Positions 45,791 to 55,525 of a stretch of 64,000 nucleotides of DNA are shown here, in pieces. The DNA is from Chitinophaga niabensis (GTDB taxonomy: Bacteria > Bacteroidota > Bacteroidia > Chitinophagales > Chitinophagaceae). Under the pieces are notes generated by a model, which was given only the letters and a program-made list of their open reading frames with translations, was not told the DNA's origin and did no database searches. The stretch lies in NCBI GenBank assembly GCA_017849435.1, contig JAFIGY010000009.1, forward strand, positions 800,608-864,607, in the 5' to 3' direction. Each line of letters opens with the position of its first letter. Position 1 is the first letter of the stretch. The position numbers and the translations under genes are program-made.

Positions 45791-47464
45791 ATGACGCTGA
45801 TGAATTATTTAACGAGCGCCTGGATATTACTGATTATCATAGCCATCGCCGCCTGCGGTCAGAAAAAAGGACAGCCACGGCAAACAGAGGTTGTACAGAA
45901 CCTCCGGCAGCTGGATGAAGTGGTACCGGAGCAGATCAAAGAACGACTGGAATATATTGCGGGAAATGAAGGGATGATGGAAGACAGTATGCATGTGTTC
46001 CGTCTTTCCGCTCTGCAGAATATTTACAAGGAACATAGCGGGGCCGCACTTTGGTCTAAGAACGGCAAGCCCCATGCCGCTGCTGCTTCTATGCTGCAAT
46101 GGATCAACACGGCGGATGAATACGGCCTGGTGCCGGAACATCTTCATGCACCCGCTTTGCAGACAGCACAACGTCAATTACAGGCAGATAAGAATGCCGG
46201 CCGGGATGCCGCATTGTGGGCGCGTATGGATGTGATGCTTACGGATGCTTTTTTCCGCATGGCTTCGCAGCTGCGTTACGGCGTAGCGCCGCGGGACAGT
46301 ATTACGCTGCGCCCGGATTCCCTTTTCTCCGATACGGTACTGACGGGATATCTGCAACAGGCGTTACAGTCCGGGGACGTGTCCGCCGTTCTCCGGCAGC
46401 AGGAGCCTGTGCACGCAGGGTATCTCGCACTCAAAGAAGGGATCAGGCAGTATAAAGAGCAATACGGCGGCCGGCACTGGGATACGCTGCCGCAGAATTA
46501 TACGGATACTCCGCAGTTCCACCGCCAGCTGGCAGTGCGTTTGGTGCAAAGTGGTCATCTTGATTCCACGAACAGCATACTAACGGATTCGGCCACACTA
46601 AAAAATGCCATCAAATCTTTCCAGAAGGAATTCAATATCTACCCTGATGGTGTGGCCGGCAAACGAACGATACAGGCTTTGAACCGCGAACCTGCCGACT
46701 GGCTGCTGCAGGCCGCCGTGAATATGGATCGCTGGCGGAAGCTGCCGGATAGTCTGCCCCATCGTTATCTTATGGTCAATATCCCTTCTTTCCGGCTGAT
46801 CGTAATGGAGGAGCAGGATACCATGCTGGAATCCCGCGTGATTGTAGGTACACCCCATACCCGCACACCGCTGCTGAATGGTACGATGACCAATTTTGTA
46901 TTGTACCCGTACTGGCGGGTGCCCTACAGCATCGTGTTCAAAGAAATGCTGCCGCAGATCAGGAAGAATGTGCATTATCTCGCCAGCAAGAACCTGGAGG
47001 TGGTGGATCATCAGGGGAACGTCGTGAACCCGGATTCCGTCAACTGGAACAAACTCAGTAAAACCTATTTCCCATACGTGCTCCGCCAGATGGATGGCCT
47101 GGATAATTCCCTCGGCGTGATGAAATTCAATTTCGCGAACAAATACAGCGTATATCTGCACGATACTAATACCCGTGGCTTGTTCAGTAACGCCAATCGT
47201 GCGCTGAGCCATGGTTGTGTACGTGTACAACAATGGGACAGCCTGGCCATGTATCTCGTCAGGGATGACCCCAAACCCGCCATCCGCGATACCGTGCATG
47301 CGTGGCTGCAGCGGGAGGAAAAGCATCAATACAATATCACCAGCCGTCTGCCGATCTATATCCGTTATTTCACCGCAGAGCTCCGCGGTGGCAGGATGCA
47401 GTTTTACGAAGATATTTACGGGGAGGATAAGGCGTTGATGGGGAAGTATTTCAGAAGGAAGTGA
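45791..47464 (+). CDS. L,D-transpeptidase (YcbB-type) lipoprotein
   Basis: A 557-residue cell-wall enzyme that makes 3-3 cross-links or attaches proteins to peptidoglycan. The lipobox IAAC places the lipid Cys at about 22. A scaffold domain (about 60-240) precedes a peptidoglycan-binding domain (LKNAIKSFQKEFNIYPDGVAGKRTIQALN) and the YkuD catalytic domain with the nucleophile in ALSHGCVRVQQW and the preceding His in VYLHDT. The domain order is that of E. coli LdtD (YcbB). The stop lies 10 bases from that of a convergent gene. Confidence 0.92.
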   Translation: MTLMNYLTSAWILLIIIAIAACGQKKGQPRQTEVVQNLRQLDEVVPEQIKERLEYIAGNEGMMEDSMHVFRLSALQNIYKEHSGAALWSKNGKPHAAAASMLQWINTADEYGLVPEHLHAPALQTAQRQLQADKNAGRDAALWARMDVMLTDAFFRMASQLRYGVAPRDSITLRPDSLFSDTVLTGYLQQALQSGDVSAVLRQQEPVHAGYLALKEGIRQYKEQYGGRHWDTLPQNYTDTPQFHRQLAVRLVQSGHLDSTNSILTDSATLKNAIKSFQKEFNIYPDGVAGKRTIQALNREPADWLLQAAVNMDRWRKLPDSLPHRYLMVNIPSFRLIVMEEQDTMLESRVIVGTPHTRTPLLNGTMTNFVLYPYWRVPYSIVFKEMLPQIRKNVHYLASKNLEVVDHQGNVVNPDSVNWNKLSKTYFPYVLRQMDGLDNSLGVMKFNFANKYSVYLHDTNTRGLFSNANRALSHGCVRVQQWDSLAMYLVRDDPKPAIRDTVHAWLQREEKHQYNITSRLPIYIRYFTAELRGGRMQFYEDIYGEDKALMGKYFRRK

Positions 47465-47474
47465 AACAGGGGGC

Positions 47475-48416
47475 TTAGTCTTGTTTCGCGCTCTTTTTCA
47501 ATCCCCTCAACTCTTTCTCCAGCTCCTTCATCCGTTTGTCCATCTCAATGATATACAACATCTGCTCTTCAATCTTTTGCAGTAATCTTTTATTCATCTC
47601 CCCAAGATCATGCCCCTCTGCTTCTATCGTCTTCCCGGATGGAACGCCCGGCAGATGCTTGTTTTCGGCTACAAACTTCTCCACTTCCGGAATGGAAGGC
47701 AGCTTGTAATCCGTTTCAAATACATAATCCGGCCAGGGTGCCACGCTGTTCGTTACTTTTATTTTTTTAGCAGTGATGTCGCCGGCTACGGTGAGTTTGG
47801 CATCCGGGGTTTTGGTGCCGATGCCTACATTCCCGGTTTCCGTTACCATGAAAGCAAGGGCTGCGGAGTTGATGGAGAAAGGGTTTCCGACATACAGGCT
47901 CCAGTTATTTGTCATGGGAAGGAATTTGGTAACAGTAAGATCATTACCGGTTGCGCTTAACGGCAGCCAGGTGGTATTAAAATTGATGGAGCGGATTTTT
48001 ATGTTGACGTACATCGGCTCTGTTTGAACACCTGCAACATTGGTCGCCCTGATTCTGAAGCGGGAGTTGCCGTAAATAGTGTTGCAATCTACTGTAAAAG
48101 CAAGCGTTCCGCCAGCTGAATATCCGTTGCTGTTAATTCTCCCCACTTCCCGCCAAAGGTCGGGATTATAGTGGGAGATACTGGCCAGATGTGTGGCTGC
48201 AGCTGCAATATTACCACGTGTATATGCGATGGATATTTCAAAGTATCCTGCAGCACTGGCGGCAATGGGGTCTACTTTCACAAATTCGATGTAATCCCCC
48301 ACTGCATAGTTTGCAGGGAAGGTGACCGAGGTAACATACTCATAACTACTTTGAGCCTGAGCAGGGATCAGGTGGCTGCAACAAAACAGGAAAACGAGCA
48401 CAAACATTCTTTTCAT
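47475..48416 (-). CDS. secreted protein with tail-fibre-like C-terminal repeat region and coiled coil
   Basis: A 313-residue secreted protein with a signal peptide (about 1-21). The N-terminal 190 residues are a beta-rich domain. The C-terminal third has NVGIGTKTPDAKLTVAGDI, PDYVFETDYKLPSIPEVEKF and HLPGVPSG, then a coiled coil (MNKRLLQKIEEQMLYIIEMDKR and on). This is the C-terminal arrangement common in Bacteroidota surface proteins that resemble phage tail fibres, where the coiled coil trimerises. Possibly a surface adhesin; no phage genes are near. Confidence 0.8.
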   Translation of the reverse strand: MKRMFVLVFLFCCSHLIPAQAQSSYEYVTSVTFPANYAVGDYIEFVKVDPIAASAAGYFEISIAYTRGNIAAAATHLASISHYNPDLWREVGRINSNGYSAGGTLAFTVDCNTIYGNSRFRIRATNVAGVQTEPMYVNIKIRSINFNTTWLPLSATGNDLTVTKFLPMTNNWSLYVGNPFSINSAALAFMVTETGNVGIGTKTPDAKLTVAGDITAKKIKVTNSVAPWPDYVFETDYKLPSIPEVEKFVAENKHLPGVPSGKTIEAEGHDLGEMNKRLLQKIEEQMLYIIEMDKRMKELEKELRGLKKSAKQD

Positions 48417-48471
48417 AAGTAAGGGGGATTTGAGTTAACGGTTTGAGGTCACAAAATACATAAAAACGATC

Positions 48472-48499
48472 ATAAAAAACCCCCGGCTTTCACCGGGGG
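48472..48499 (-). terminator. intrinsic terminator of the TlpA-like gene
   Basis: CCCCCGG (48480-48486) pairs with CCGGGGG (48493-48499); on the minus strand TTTTTT follows. Confidence 0.85.
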
Positions 48500-48521
48500 C
48501 TGTCACTTTTACGCGATGCTT

Positions 48522-49646
48522 TTAGGGTAAAAGCTCCGCCAGTTTCTTATGCAGCGCATCGCCTCTCAGGTCCCGCGCAATGATCTTTCCGCTGGGGTCC
48601 AGCAGGAAGTTCTGCGGAATGGAATTGATAGCATACAGTTGTGCTACCTCATTTTGCCAGTATTTGAGATCGGATACATGCGTCCACATGAGCTTGTCGT
48701 CGCTGATGGCTTTCAGCCATTTGTCGCGGGCATTAGGCTGATCGAGGGACACACCGAGGATTGTAAAGTTCTTATCCTTGAATTCATTGTAGGCTTTCAC
48801 CACATGCGGGTTTTCTGCACGGCAGGGTCCGCACCAGCTTGCCCAGAAATCGATCAGTACATATTTTCCGCGGAAAGATGCAAGGGATACGGGTTTGCCG
48901 TCGGGGTCATTTTGTGTGAACTCCGGCGCCTGTTTACCGACAGCGAGCGCTTTGACCCTGTTAAGGCGTTCGGCGAATTTCACGCCATCCGCGCTTTTAC
49001 GCACCTTCGATCCGAGCTTTGCAAAGATCGGCTCTATGACCTCCGGTTCCGGTTTAGCGCCGGCAATGGATTTCAGCAGGTCCAGAGACAGGTAGGATTT
49101 GGGATGTGCGTCGATAAATTGCTGGGAGAGCGCTTTTCGCTCTTCGCCAACAGCTTTGTATTTTTCGCCGAAGGCAACCTGGAAAGCGGAATCTTCCCGT
49201 TCTTTTTGCGGTTTGGCATAGTACTCAGCCATCAACGCTGTTTGCTTGTCGTTAACAGGCTTTAGCAAAGCTTCCAGCGCCACATTGTCTGCATTGGCCT
49301 GCCGGCCTTTCACCACAGCGTGGTTGAGGGAATCGGAGCTGGTGATGTTGATGGTGCCGGGCTCGAGGAAAATAGTCTTGGCATGCACCCTGGGCTTTGC
49401 TTCCCCCGGATCATAGGCGATGCGCAGGTAGGCTTTTACAGGATCTTTCACTTTGCCCTTGAAGGCGAAACTGCCGTTTGACAGTACAACGGAGTCTGAT
49501 TCCATTTTGCCATCTATGACCTGCATCAGGTAGATCTTAGATGGGGCATTCAGATTTCCGATCTTGCCGGTAACGGTGTAAGGCTTTTGCGCGTACGTCA
49601 GCGCAGGCAGCAGCAATAGTGCCGGTAGGAGAGATGATGCTTTCAT
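48522..49646 (-). CDS. TlpA-like thioredoxin with N-terminal DUF4369
   Basis: A 374-residue exported thiol protein with a signal peptide (about 1-19). The N-terminal DUF4369 domain (VTGKIGNLNAPSKIYLMQVIDGKMESDSVVL) is followed by a helical linker, then an AhpC/TSA-type thioredoxin domain (about 235-374) with the active site WASWCGPCRAENPH. It would reduce or form disulfides in the periplasm. Common in Bacteroidota; the substrate is not known. Confidence 0.93.
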   Translation of the reverse strand: MKASSLLPALLLLPALTYAQKPYTVTGKIGNLNAPSKIYLMQVIDGKMESDSVVLSNGSFAFKGKVKDPVKAYLRIAYDPGEAKPRVHAKTIFLEPGTINITSSDSLNHAVVKGRQANADNVALEALLKPVNDKQTALMAEYYAKPQKEREDSAFQVAFGEKYKAVGEERKALSQQFIDAHPKSYLSLDLLKSIAGAKPEPEVIEPIFAKLGSKVRKSADGVKFAERLNRVKALAVGKQAPEFTQNDPDGKPVSLASFRGKYVLIDFWASWCGPCRAENPHVVKAYNEFKDKNFTILGVSLDQPNARDKWLKAISDDKLMWTHVSDLKYWQNEVAQLYAINSIPQNFLLDPSGKIIARDLRGDALHKKLAELLP

Positions 49647-49707
49647 AATGATAACGCGTTTTATGGTTGGTTAGATGCAGGCGGAGCGCCTGGGGATAAA
49701 TATATGT

Positions 49708-49741
49708 AAAAAAAGCGTCCCGCCAAAGCAGGCGGGACGTT
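49708..49741 (-). terminator. intrinsic terminator of the type II isocitrate dehydrogenase gene
   Basis: CGTCCCGCC (49716-49724) pairs with GGCGGGACG (49731-49739), with a T-run on the minus strand. Confidence 0.9.
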
Positions 49742-49762
49742 TATGGATAAGCGGCAGGCTTA

Positions 49763-50995
49763 TTATTTTTTGAGCTTCGCTTTCAGGGCTTTATCCAGCT
49801 CTTCGAGGAATTCTTCGGTGTAGAGGTAATGCTTACCATGTTCCACTTTGTTGCCGTGGATGCAAACGGCGAGGTCTTTCGTCATCTTGCCGCTTTCAAC
49901 GGTCTCGATACAAACCTGTTCCAGGGCGTGACAGAAGTTGATCAGTTCCTGGTTGTTATCCAGCTTGCCACGGAACTCCAGTCCGCGCGTCCATGCGAAG
50001 ATGGAGGCGATGGGATTGGTGGAAGTGGGTTTGCCGGCCTGGTGGTCGCGGTAGTGGCGGGTTACGGTGCCGTGTGCCGCTTCTGCTTCCATGGTCTTGC
50101 CGTCCGGTGTTACGAGTGTGGAGGTCATCAGGCCGAGGGAGCCGAAGCCCTGGGCCACGGTATCAGACTGAACGTCACCGTCGTAGTTCTTGCAGGCCCA
50201 CACGAAGTTGCCATGCCATTTGAGGGCGCTGGCCACCATGTCGTCGATCAGGCGGTGCTCATAGGTAAGTCCGGCTTTATCGAACTGCGCTTTGAACTCC
50301 TGCTGATACACTTCTTCAAAGATATCTTTGAAGCGGCCGTCGTATTTCTTGAGGATGGTGTTCTTGGTGCTGAGGTACAGCGGCCAGTTCTTGATGAGGG
50401 CCTGGTTGAAGCAGGCGCGGGCGAAACCGCGGATAGATTCATCCGTGTTATACATCGCCAGGGCTACCCCGTCGCCTTTGAACTGGTATACTTCATGTTC
50501 GATCACTTCTCCGTTCTCGCCTTCGAAACGGATAGTGAGCTTGCCTTTACCTTTGGTCACGAAATCGGTAGCACGATATTGGTCACCGAAAGCATGACGA
50601 CCGATACAGATAGGCGCCGTCCAGTTCGGAACGAGACGCGGTACGTTCTTCATCACGATCGGCTCGCGGAATACAGTTCCATCAAGGATGTTACGGATGG
50701 TACCATTCGGAGACTTCCACATTTGTTTCAGGGAGAACTCCTTCACCCGTTGCTCATCCGGTGTGATGGTAGCGCATTTGATCCCAACGTTATATTGTTT
50801 GATCGCATTGGCGGCATCTATCGTCACCTGGTCATTGGTAGCATCGCGATGCTCCATGCCGAGGTCAAAATATTTAATATCTACATCCAGGTACGGAATG
50901 ATAAGCTTGTCTTTGATGAACTTCCAGATGATCCGCGTCATTTCGTCGCCATCCAGCTCAACCACAGGGTTTGCTACTTTGATTTTTTGTGACAT
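49763..50995 (-). CDS. icd: NADP-dependent isocitrate dehydrogenase, eukaryote-like (type II) homodimer
   Basis: A 410-residue enzyme oxidising isocitrate to 2-oxoglutarate. The sequence follows human IDH1/IDH2 and not E. coli Icd: [72 protein letters not shown] and [27 protein letters not shown]. It stands next to a second, E. coli-type isocitrate dehydrogenase, separated by 164 bases that hold an inverted repeat. Confidence 0.95.
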   Translation of the reverse strand: MSQKIKVANPVVELDGDEMTRIIWKFIKDKLIIPYLDVDIKYFDLGMEHRDATNDQVTIDAANAIKQYNVGIKCATITPDEQRVKEFSLKQMWKSPNGTIRNILDGTVFREPIVMKNVPRLVPNWTAPICIGRHAFGDQYRATDFVTKGKGKLTIRFEGENGEVIEHEVYQFKGDGVALAMYNTDESIRGFARACFNQALIKNWPLYLSTKNTILKKYDGRFKDIFEEVYQQEFKAQFDKAGLTYEHRLIDDMVASALKWHGNFVWACKNYDGDVQSDTVAQGFGSLGLMTSTLVTPDGKTMEAEAAHGTVTRHYRDHQAGKPTSTNPIASIFAWTRGLEFRGKLDNNQELINFCHALEQVCIETVESGKMTKDLAVCIHGNKVEHGKHYLYTEEFLEELDKALKAKLKK

Positions 50996-51064
50996 CGATT
51001 TGATATTTTTTTAATATATGCTGATAGTAAACACGAAATATACGAAGTCAATTATGATTTTCAA

Positions 51065-51155
51065 ATTACGAATTACGGATATGTGTTTGATTGTTGAGGA
51101 GGCCTGGTTCCGGGGAAGTCCTGCTATCCTGACTCTTCCTGTCGTAATTCGTAAT
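51065..51155. repeat. 91-base element with 13-bp terminal inverted repeats, REP/MITE-like
   Basis: ATTACGAATTACG (51065-51077) is the exact reverse complement of CGTAATTCGTAAT (51143-51155). Inside, GGAAGTC and GACTCTTCC can extend the fold. It fills the gap between the two isocitrate dehydrogenase genes. The ends resemble the AATTACG repeats I recall from intergenic regions of Bacteroidota genomes. Confidence 0.55.
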
Positions 51156-51159
51156 CAAA

Positions 51160-52425
51160 TCACAGTTGCTTGATGATCTCATCCGCAAACTCACTGCATT
51201 TCACCAGGGTGGCGTCGTCCATCAGTTTGTAGAAATCGATCGTTACGCGTTTGCGCATGATGGCGGTGCTCAGGCCATGTACGATGATGTCCGCCGCTTC
51301 CCTCCAGCCCATATATTCCAGCATCATCACGCCGGAGAGGATCACGGAAGAGGGGTTCATGGTATCCGTATTGGCGAAGCGGGGAGCGGTGCCGTGGGTG
51401 GCTTCAAATACAGCGTGGCCGGTGGCATAGTTGATGTTCCCGCCCGGTGCGATGCCGATACCGCCAACAGCGGCTGCGAGGGCATCAGAGATATAATCGC
51501 CGTTCAGGTTCAGCGTGGCGATCACGGAAAAATCCTGTGGTGCGAGCAGGATCTGCTGCAGGAAGTTATCCGCGATCACATCATTGATGATGATCTTGTT
51601 GTGTGCCTGTGCTACTTTGATCTCGCGGTTGGCTTCTTCTTCGCCCTTTTCTTTCTTCGTTTTCTCCCATTGTTCCCAGGTATATACCTGTTCGCCAAAC
51701 TCACGCACGGCCAGTTCATATCCCCAGTTCTTGAAGCCGCCTTCGGTGAACTTCATGATATTGCCTTTATGCACGAGGGTAACAGTGGGTCTTTTATGCT
51801 CGATCGCGTATTTGACAGCAGCGCGAACCAATCGCTCAGTGCCTTCCTTGGATACCGGTTTGATGCCAAGGGAGGAGGTTTCCGGGAAGCGGATCTTGTT
51901 TACGCCCAGCTCTTCCTGGAGGAACCTGAGGAGTTTATCAGCCTCCGGTGTGCCGTACATATATTCGATGCCGGCGTAGATATCTTCCGTATTCTCCCGG
52001 AAGATGACCATATCCACCTTTTCGGGGTGTTTAACGGGGGAGGGGACTTTATTAAACCAGCGAACAGGGCGTACGCAGGCATACAGGTCAAGCTCCTGGC
52101 GCATGGCCACATTCAGGGAGCGGATGCCGCCGCCTACCGGCGTGCTGAGCGGACCTTTGATGGATACCAGGTACTCCTTCAGCGCATCCAGCGTAACTTT
52201 GGGCAGCCATTCGCCTGTTTCGTTAAACGCCTTTTCCCCGGCCAGTACTTCTTTCCATTCGATTTTCCGCTCGCTGCCATATGCTTTCTCAACGGCTGCA
52301 TCAAATACCCGTACGCTGGCGCGCCAGATATCCGGCCCGATGCCGTCTCCAATAATGAACGGAATTACAGGATGGGCAGGAACCTTGATCTGCCCGTTAA
52401 TCATCTGAATTTTTTCTGCCGGCAT
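51160..52425 (-). CDS. NADP-dependent isocitrate dehydrogenase, E. coli Icd-type (type I)
   Basis: A 421-residue enzyme with strong likeness to E. coli Icd: [50 protein letters not shown] (substrate Ser), [19 protein letters not shown] and [24 protein letters not shown]. At the coenzyme pocket the E. coli residues K344-Y345, V351, Y391 and R395 are replaced by R-F, M, I and K. A basic residue remains at 344 and 395, favouring NADP, but the site is atypical. A -7 promoter element at 52464 lies 32 bases upstream of the start. Confidence 0.93.
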   Translation of the reverse strand: MPAEKIQMINGQIKVPAHPVIPFIIGDGIGPDIWRASVRVFDAAVEKAYGSERKIEWKEVLAGEKAFNETGEWLPKVTLDALKEYLVSIKGPLSTPVGGGIRSLNVAMRQELDLYACVRPVRWFNKVPSPVKHPEKVDMVIFRENTEDIYAGIEYMYGTPEADKLLRFLQEELGVNKIRFPETSSLGIKPVSKEGTERLVRAAVKYAIEHKRPTVTLVHKGNIMKFTEGGFKNWGYELAVREFGEQVYTWEQWEKTKKEKGEEEANREIKVAQAHNKIIINDVIADNFLQQILLAPQDFSVIATLNLNGDYISDALAAAVGGIGIAPGGNINYATGHAVFEATHGTAPRFANTDTMNPSSVILSGVMMLEYMGWREAADIIVHGLSTAIMRKRVTIDFYKLMDDATLVKCSEFADEIIKQL

Positions 52426-52456
52426 ATTGTTGTGTTATTATTTTATGAATTGACCG

Positions 52457-52464
52457 CAAAGGTA
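52457..52464 (-). promoter_or_regulatory. -7 promoter element for the type I isocitrate dehydrogenase gene
   Basis: Minus-strand TACCTTTG matches TAnnTTTG, 32 bases before the ATG at 52425. Confidence 0.5.
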
Positions 52465-52535
52465 ACATATTTGTTACTCGGGTAGGCGCTGCCGTTGTGA
52501 TAATTACCTTAAATTAGAAGAACAATTATGTTGTT

Positions 52536-53198
52536 ATGGAAGAACATATTGTTTCAATTTTGGATATAACCCCCGTCACGCACGACGTTAGAAGATTTAC
52601 TATCGAAAAGCCCGCCGGTTACCGTTTTATCCCCGGTCAGGCTACGGATGTGGCTATTAACAAGCCCCGCTGGAAAGACCAGTTGCGTCCTTTTACCTTT
52701 ACGGCGCTGAACGACTGGGATCATCTGGAGTTCACGATCAAGAGCTACGACGATCACGATGGGGTTACTCATCAGCTCGGACTGCTGAAGCCCGGGGACA
52801 GCCTCCTGATTCACGATGTATGGGGGGCTATCCATTACGAAGGAGAAGGTGTATTCATCGCAGGCGGCGCCGGTATCACCCCGTTCATTGCCATTTTCAG
52901 ACAACTGCACAAGGAAGGGAAGATAGGCAACAACAAGCTGATCTTTTCCAATAAGACCCGCCAGGACATTATCCTGGAAGAGGAGTTCCGCAGTATGATG
53001 GGCGGGAATTTCATCAATACCCTTACCGATGAAGCCATTCCCGGTTACGATCACCATCTGGTGGATGAGGTGTACCTGCGGGACAAAGTGAAGGACTATC
53101 GCCAGCATTTCTATATCTGTGGCCCAGACCCCATGGTGGTTGCCGTGCAGGCTATTCTTAAAAAACTCGGTGGAACCTCCATCGTGGTAGAGATGTAA
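52536..53198 (+). CDS. ferredoxin/flavodoxin-NADP reductase-like flavoprotein
   Basis: A 220-residue FAD/NAD(P)-binding oxidoreductase. The FAD domain has LRPFTFTALNDWDHLEFTIKSY (RxFT in place of RxYS), and the NAD domain starts EGVFIAGGAGITPFIAIFRQL and ends with HFYICGPDPMVVAVQAIL. No iron-sulfur domain is fused. It may reduce ferredoxin, flavodoxin or another partner. It is divergent from the isocitrate dehydrogenase gene. Confidence 0.88.
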   Translation: MEEHIVSILDITPVTHDVRRFTIEKPAGYRFIPGQATDVAINKPRWKDQLRPFTFTALNDWDHLEFTIKSYDDHDGVTHQLGLLKPGDSLLIHDVWGAIHYEGEGVFIAGGAGITPFIAIFRQLHKEGKIGNNKLIFSNKTRQDIILEEEFRSMMGGNFINTLTDEAIPGYDHHLVDEVYLRDKVKDYRQHFYICGPDPMVVAVQAILKKLGGTSIVVEM

Positions 53199-53320
53199 GC
53201 ATTTTTACCGGCTTTTTCCCCGTTTTCACCGGTAAACGCCCTTGCCCTGCCTATCCTCTATTGTCCCCGATATGGCGCAGATGTAGATTTGTGTCATAAA
53301 ATTTAAAAACAATAAAATTT

Positions 53321-54037
53321 ATGGGCAGGTATAATCGTCAACAAACTGAAGGAGGTAACAATGGGCTTTGGGCCGGAGTGATCGTGCTGGTTATCGGCAT
53401 CCTCTTTTTCCTGAACCGGCTGAACCTTCATCTTCCCCGCTGGATCTTTTCCTGGCAGGTGATCCTGATCGTGATAGGGCTGGTGCTGGGTATCCGTCGT
53501 CAGTTCCAGGGTGCTGCATGGTTCATTCTCGTACTCATCGGAGGTGTTTTCCTGGCGAATGATATGCTGGAGTTAAACTGGGATATCCGCCGGTTCCTGT
53601 GGCCGTCGATCCTCGTGATCGTAGGTGTTTACCTGATCGGCCGCTCGGCTTCCCGCAGGCATGAGTACCAGGCGTATATCCGTTCCAGTGACAGTACCAG
53701 CGATGATTACATTCAGGTTACGACCATCTTCAGCAGTACAGAAAAGACCATTTTATCCAAGAATTTCAAGGGCGGCAGCGTTAGCACCGTTTTTGGAGGA
53801 ACAGAGCTGAATTTTATGAATGCGGATATACAGGGAGAAGCAGTATTGGATGTTTCCAGCACATTCGGAGGGATTGAGATCAGCGTTCCGTCCAGCTGGG
53901 AAGTGAAAATGGATGTCAACACCATATTCGGTGGTGTGGAAGACAAGCGTTTGGGGCAGGGTGTGCCGGTGCCGGGCAAGATTTTGTGGATCAAGGGATC
54001 CTGTATCTTCGGAGGGGTTGACCTGAAAAGTTACTAA
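53321..54037 (+). CDS. LiaF-like membrane protein (DUF5668 plus LiaF C-terminal domain)
   Basis: A 238-residue membrane protein. Three or four helices (about 18-35, 42-57, 65-80, 92-108) form a DUF5668-type segment with ILFFLNRLNLHLPRW. The cytoplasmic C-terminal beta-helix domain has the repeated turns of LiaF (VSTVFGGTELNFMNADIQGEAVLDVSSTFGGIEISVP). LiaF proteins in Gram-positives restrain a LytS/Lia-type kinase. Here a LytS-like kinase and its LytTR regulator lie just downstream, which suggests the same relation. Confidence 0.88.
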   Translation: MGRYNRQQTEGGNNGLWAGVIVLVIGILFFLNRLNLHLPRWIFSWQVILIVIGLVLGIRRQFQGAAWFILVLIGGVFLANDMLELNWDIRRFLWPSILVIVGVYLIGRSASRRHEYQAYIRSSDSTSDDYIQVTTIFSSTEKTILSKNFKGGSVSTVFGGTELNFMNADIQGEAVLDVSSTFGGIEISVPSSWEVKMDVNTIFGGVEDKRLGQGVPVPGKILWIKGSCIFGGVDLKSY

Positions 54038-54085
54038 CCTCATCTATCTATCCATCCATCCTTATAAACACGAAAACCATAAAAC

Positions 54086-54439
54086 ATGTACTGGTTTGTT
54101 GCAAAGATCGTTTATCAGATCATCTGTGGAAAAGGGGAGCATATGCCCCAGTTCGATGAGCAATTACGGCTCATCAGTGCAGTGAACAAGCAGGAAGCCT
54201 GGAATAAGGCGCTTCAGATAGGTCAGCAGGAACAGTATGCATTCAGGAATCAGAAAGAGGAACTGGTAGAGTGGCGTTTCATCAATGTACCGGAACTTTA
54301 CACGCTGGACGACCTGCGTGACGGCATGGAGCTGTACTCCCGCGTGGAAGAACCGGAAAATGCCGGCAGCTACGTTGCGCTGCTGCAGATGAAAGCCGCC
54401 CAGCTGCAATCCCAGAAGTCCTTTGAACTGAATGTATAA
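54086..54439 (+). CDS. DUF4288 domain protein
   Basis: A 117-residue soluble protein. It begins MYWFVAKIVYQIICGKG and has AVNKQEAWNKALQIGQQEQYAF, marks of DUF4288. Function unknown. It stands 48 bases after the LiaF-like gene and 18 before the LytS-like kinase, so it is probably part of the same operon. Confidence 0.82.
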   Translation: MYWFVAKIVYQIICGKGEHMPQFDEQLRLISAVNKQEAWNKALQIGQQEQYAFRNQKEELVEWRFINVPELYTLDDLRDGMELYSRVEEPENAGSYVALLQMKAAQLQSQKSFELNV

Positions 54440-54457
54440 ACCTGTAAACCACCCGCT

Positions 54458-55525
54458 TTGGCCACACATCTGCTGAAAGAGAAACCTTACCGCTGGACCT
54501 TCATTATCGGCTTCATCGTATTCGCCAACCTGCACGGGGTCATTCTGGATCATTGGTTGAACATGGATACGATGATCTCCGTGACAGACAGCCTCATTCA
54601 CAACGTTTTCCTTTTCGTAGCCGTGGCTGCCATCACACAGATGCAAGCCTATTACCGCCCCGTTAAAGCGAAGTATGTGTATGTGGCGGTGCTTACGTTT
54701 GTGGTCAGCGCGATCTGGACATTGCTTGTGATATTTTCACTGAAGGCGATCTTTCACGAGCACACAGATTATATACAATGGTTGTCAGATACCGTGCCTG
54801 TTCGTTTTGCGTTAGGCTGGACGATGATCTCCGGGGCCGGTTTTATCAGCTTCTTCATGTATGAAATGGAAGAACAGCGGGAAGCGCTGGCGCGAAAAGA
54901 AGCGGCAGAAAAACTCGCGAAAGAAGCAGAGTTGTACAAACTCCGTCAGCAGCTGCAGCCGCATTTCCTGTTCAACAGCCTGAACTCCATCAACGCGCTG
55001 GTGACGCTCAGGCCTGAAGAGGCCCGGCAGATGATCCAGAAGCTCAGTGACTTCCTGAGGGGTACCCTCAAGAAAGAAGATCATCTCTGGATACCGTTAA
55101 AAGAAGAATTACAATATTTGCAGCTATACCTGGATATCGAAAAAGTACGTTTCAGACATCGTTTATCCACTACCGTTAGTCAGACGGAAGCGACTGACAA
55201 AATGCAGATCCCGCCGATGTTGTTACAGCCGGTGGTGGAAAACGCCATTAAGTTCGGATTGTACGATACAACGGAAGCGATCAGCATCGATATCAGGGCA
55301 TGGCAGGAAGATGGCCTGCTCATCGTGTCCGTTTCCAACCCGTTCGATCCCCGCTTACAGCAGCAGCCTTATCAGGGAACAGGGTTTGGGCTGAACTCCA
55401 TCCGCAGGCGGCTCTATCTGCTGTTTGCCCGGCAGGACCTCCTGGAAACACATATCCGGGAGCATATTTTTACCACCGTGATCAAAGTACCGCAACTCCA
55501 TGATAAAGACAATATTGATAGATGA
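54458..55525 (+). CDS. LytS/YehU-type membrane sensor histidine kinase
   Basis: A 355-residue kinase. Four transmembrane helices (about 13-30, 46-62, 72-95, 117-136) are followed by a coiled coil and a His_kinase domain with LRQQLQPHFLFNSLNSINAL (phosphorylated His169) and ATPase motifs PPMLLQPVVENAIKFG and GTGFGLNSIRRRL. It starts at TTG 54458: the first in-frame ATG comes later, at about residue 36, and would remove the first helix. The stop overlaps the response regulator start by 26 bases. Confidence 0.92.
   Translation: MATHLLKEKPYRWTFIIGFIVFANLHGVILDHWLNMDTMISVTDSLIHNVFLFVAVAAITQMQAYYRPVKAKYVYVAVLTFVVSAIWTLLVIFSLKAIFHEHTDYIQWLSDTVPVRFALGWTMISGAGFISFFMYEMEEQREALARKEAAEKLAKEAELYKLRQQLQPHFLFNSLNSINALVTLRPEEARQMIQKLSDFLRGTLKKEDHLWIPLKEELQYLQLYLDIEKVRFRHRLSTTVSQTEATDKMQIPPMLLQPVVENAIKFGLYDTTEAISIDIRAWQEDGLLIVSVSNPFDPRLQQQPYQGTGFGLNSIRRRLYLLFARQDLLETHIREHIFTTVIKVPQLHDKDNIDR

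Noticed and set aside
47475-48416. Tail-fibre-like protein as sign of a prophage or contractile system
   Set aside because: No capsid, tail, terminase, integrase or VgrG/Hcp genes are near; this C-terminal type is common in Bacteroidota secreted proteins.
54045-54060. Short CATCTATCTATCCATCC tract suggesting a repeat array
   Set aside because: Only a few short imperfect units between genes; no structure or spacing as in CRISPR or phase-variable tracts.
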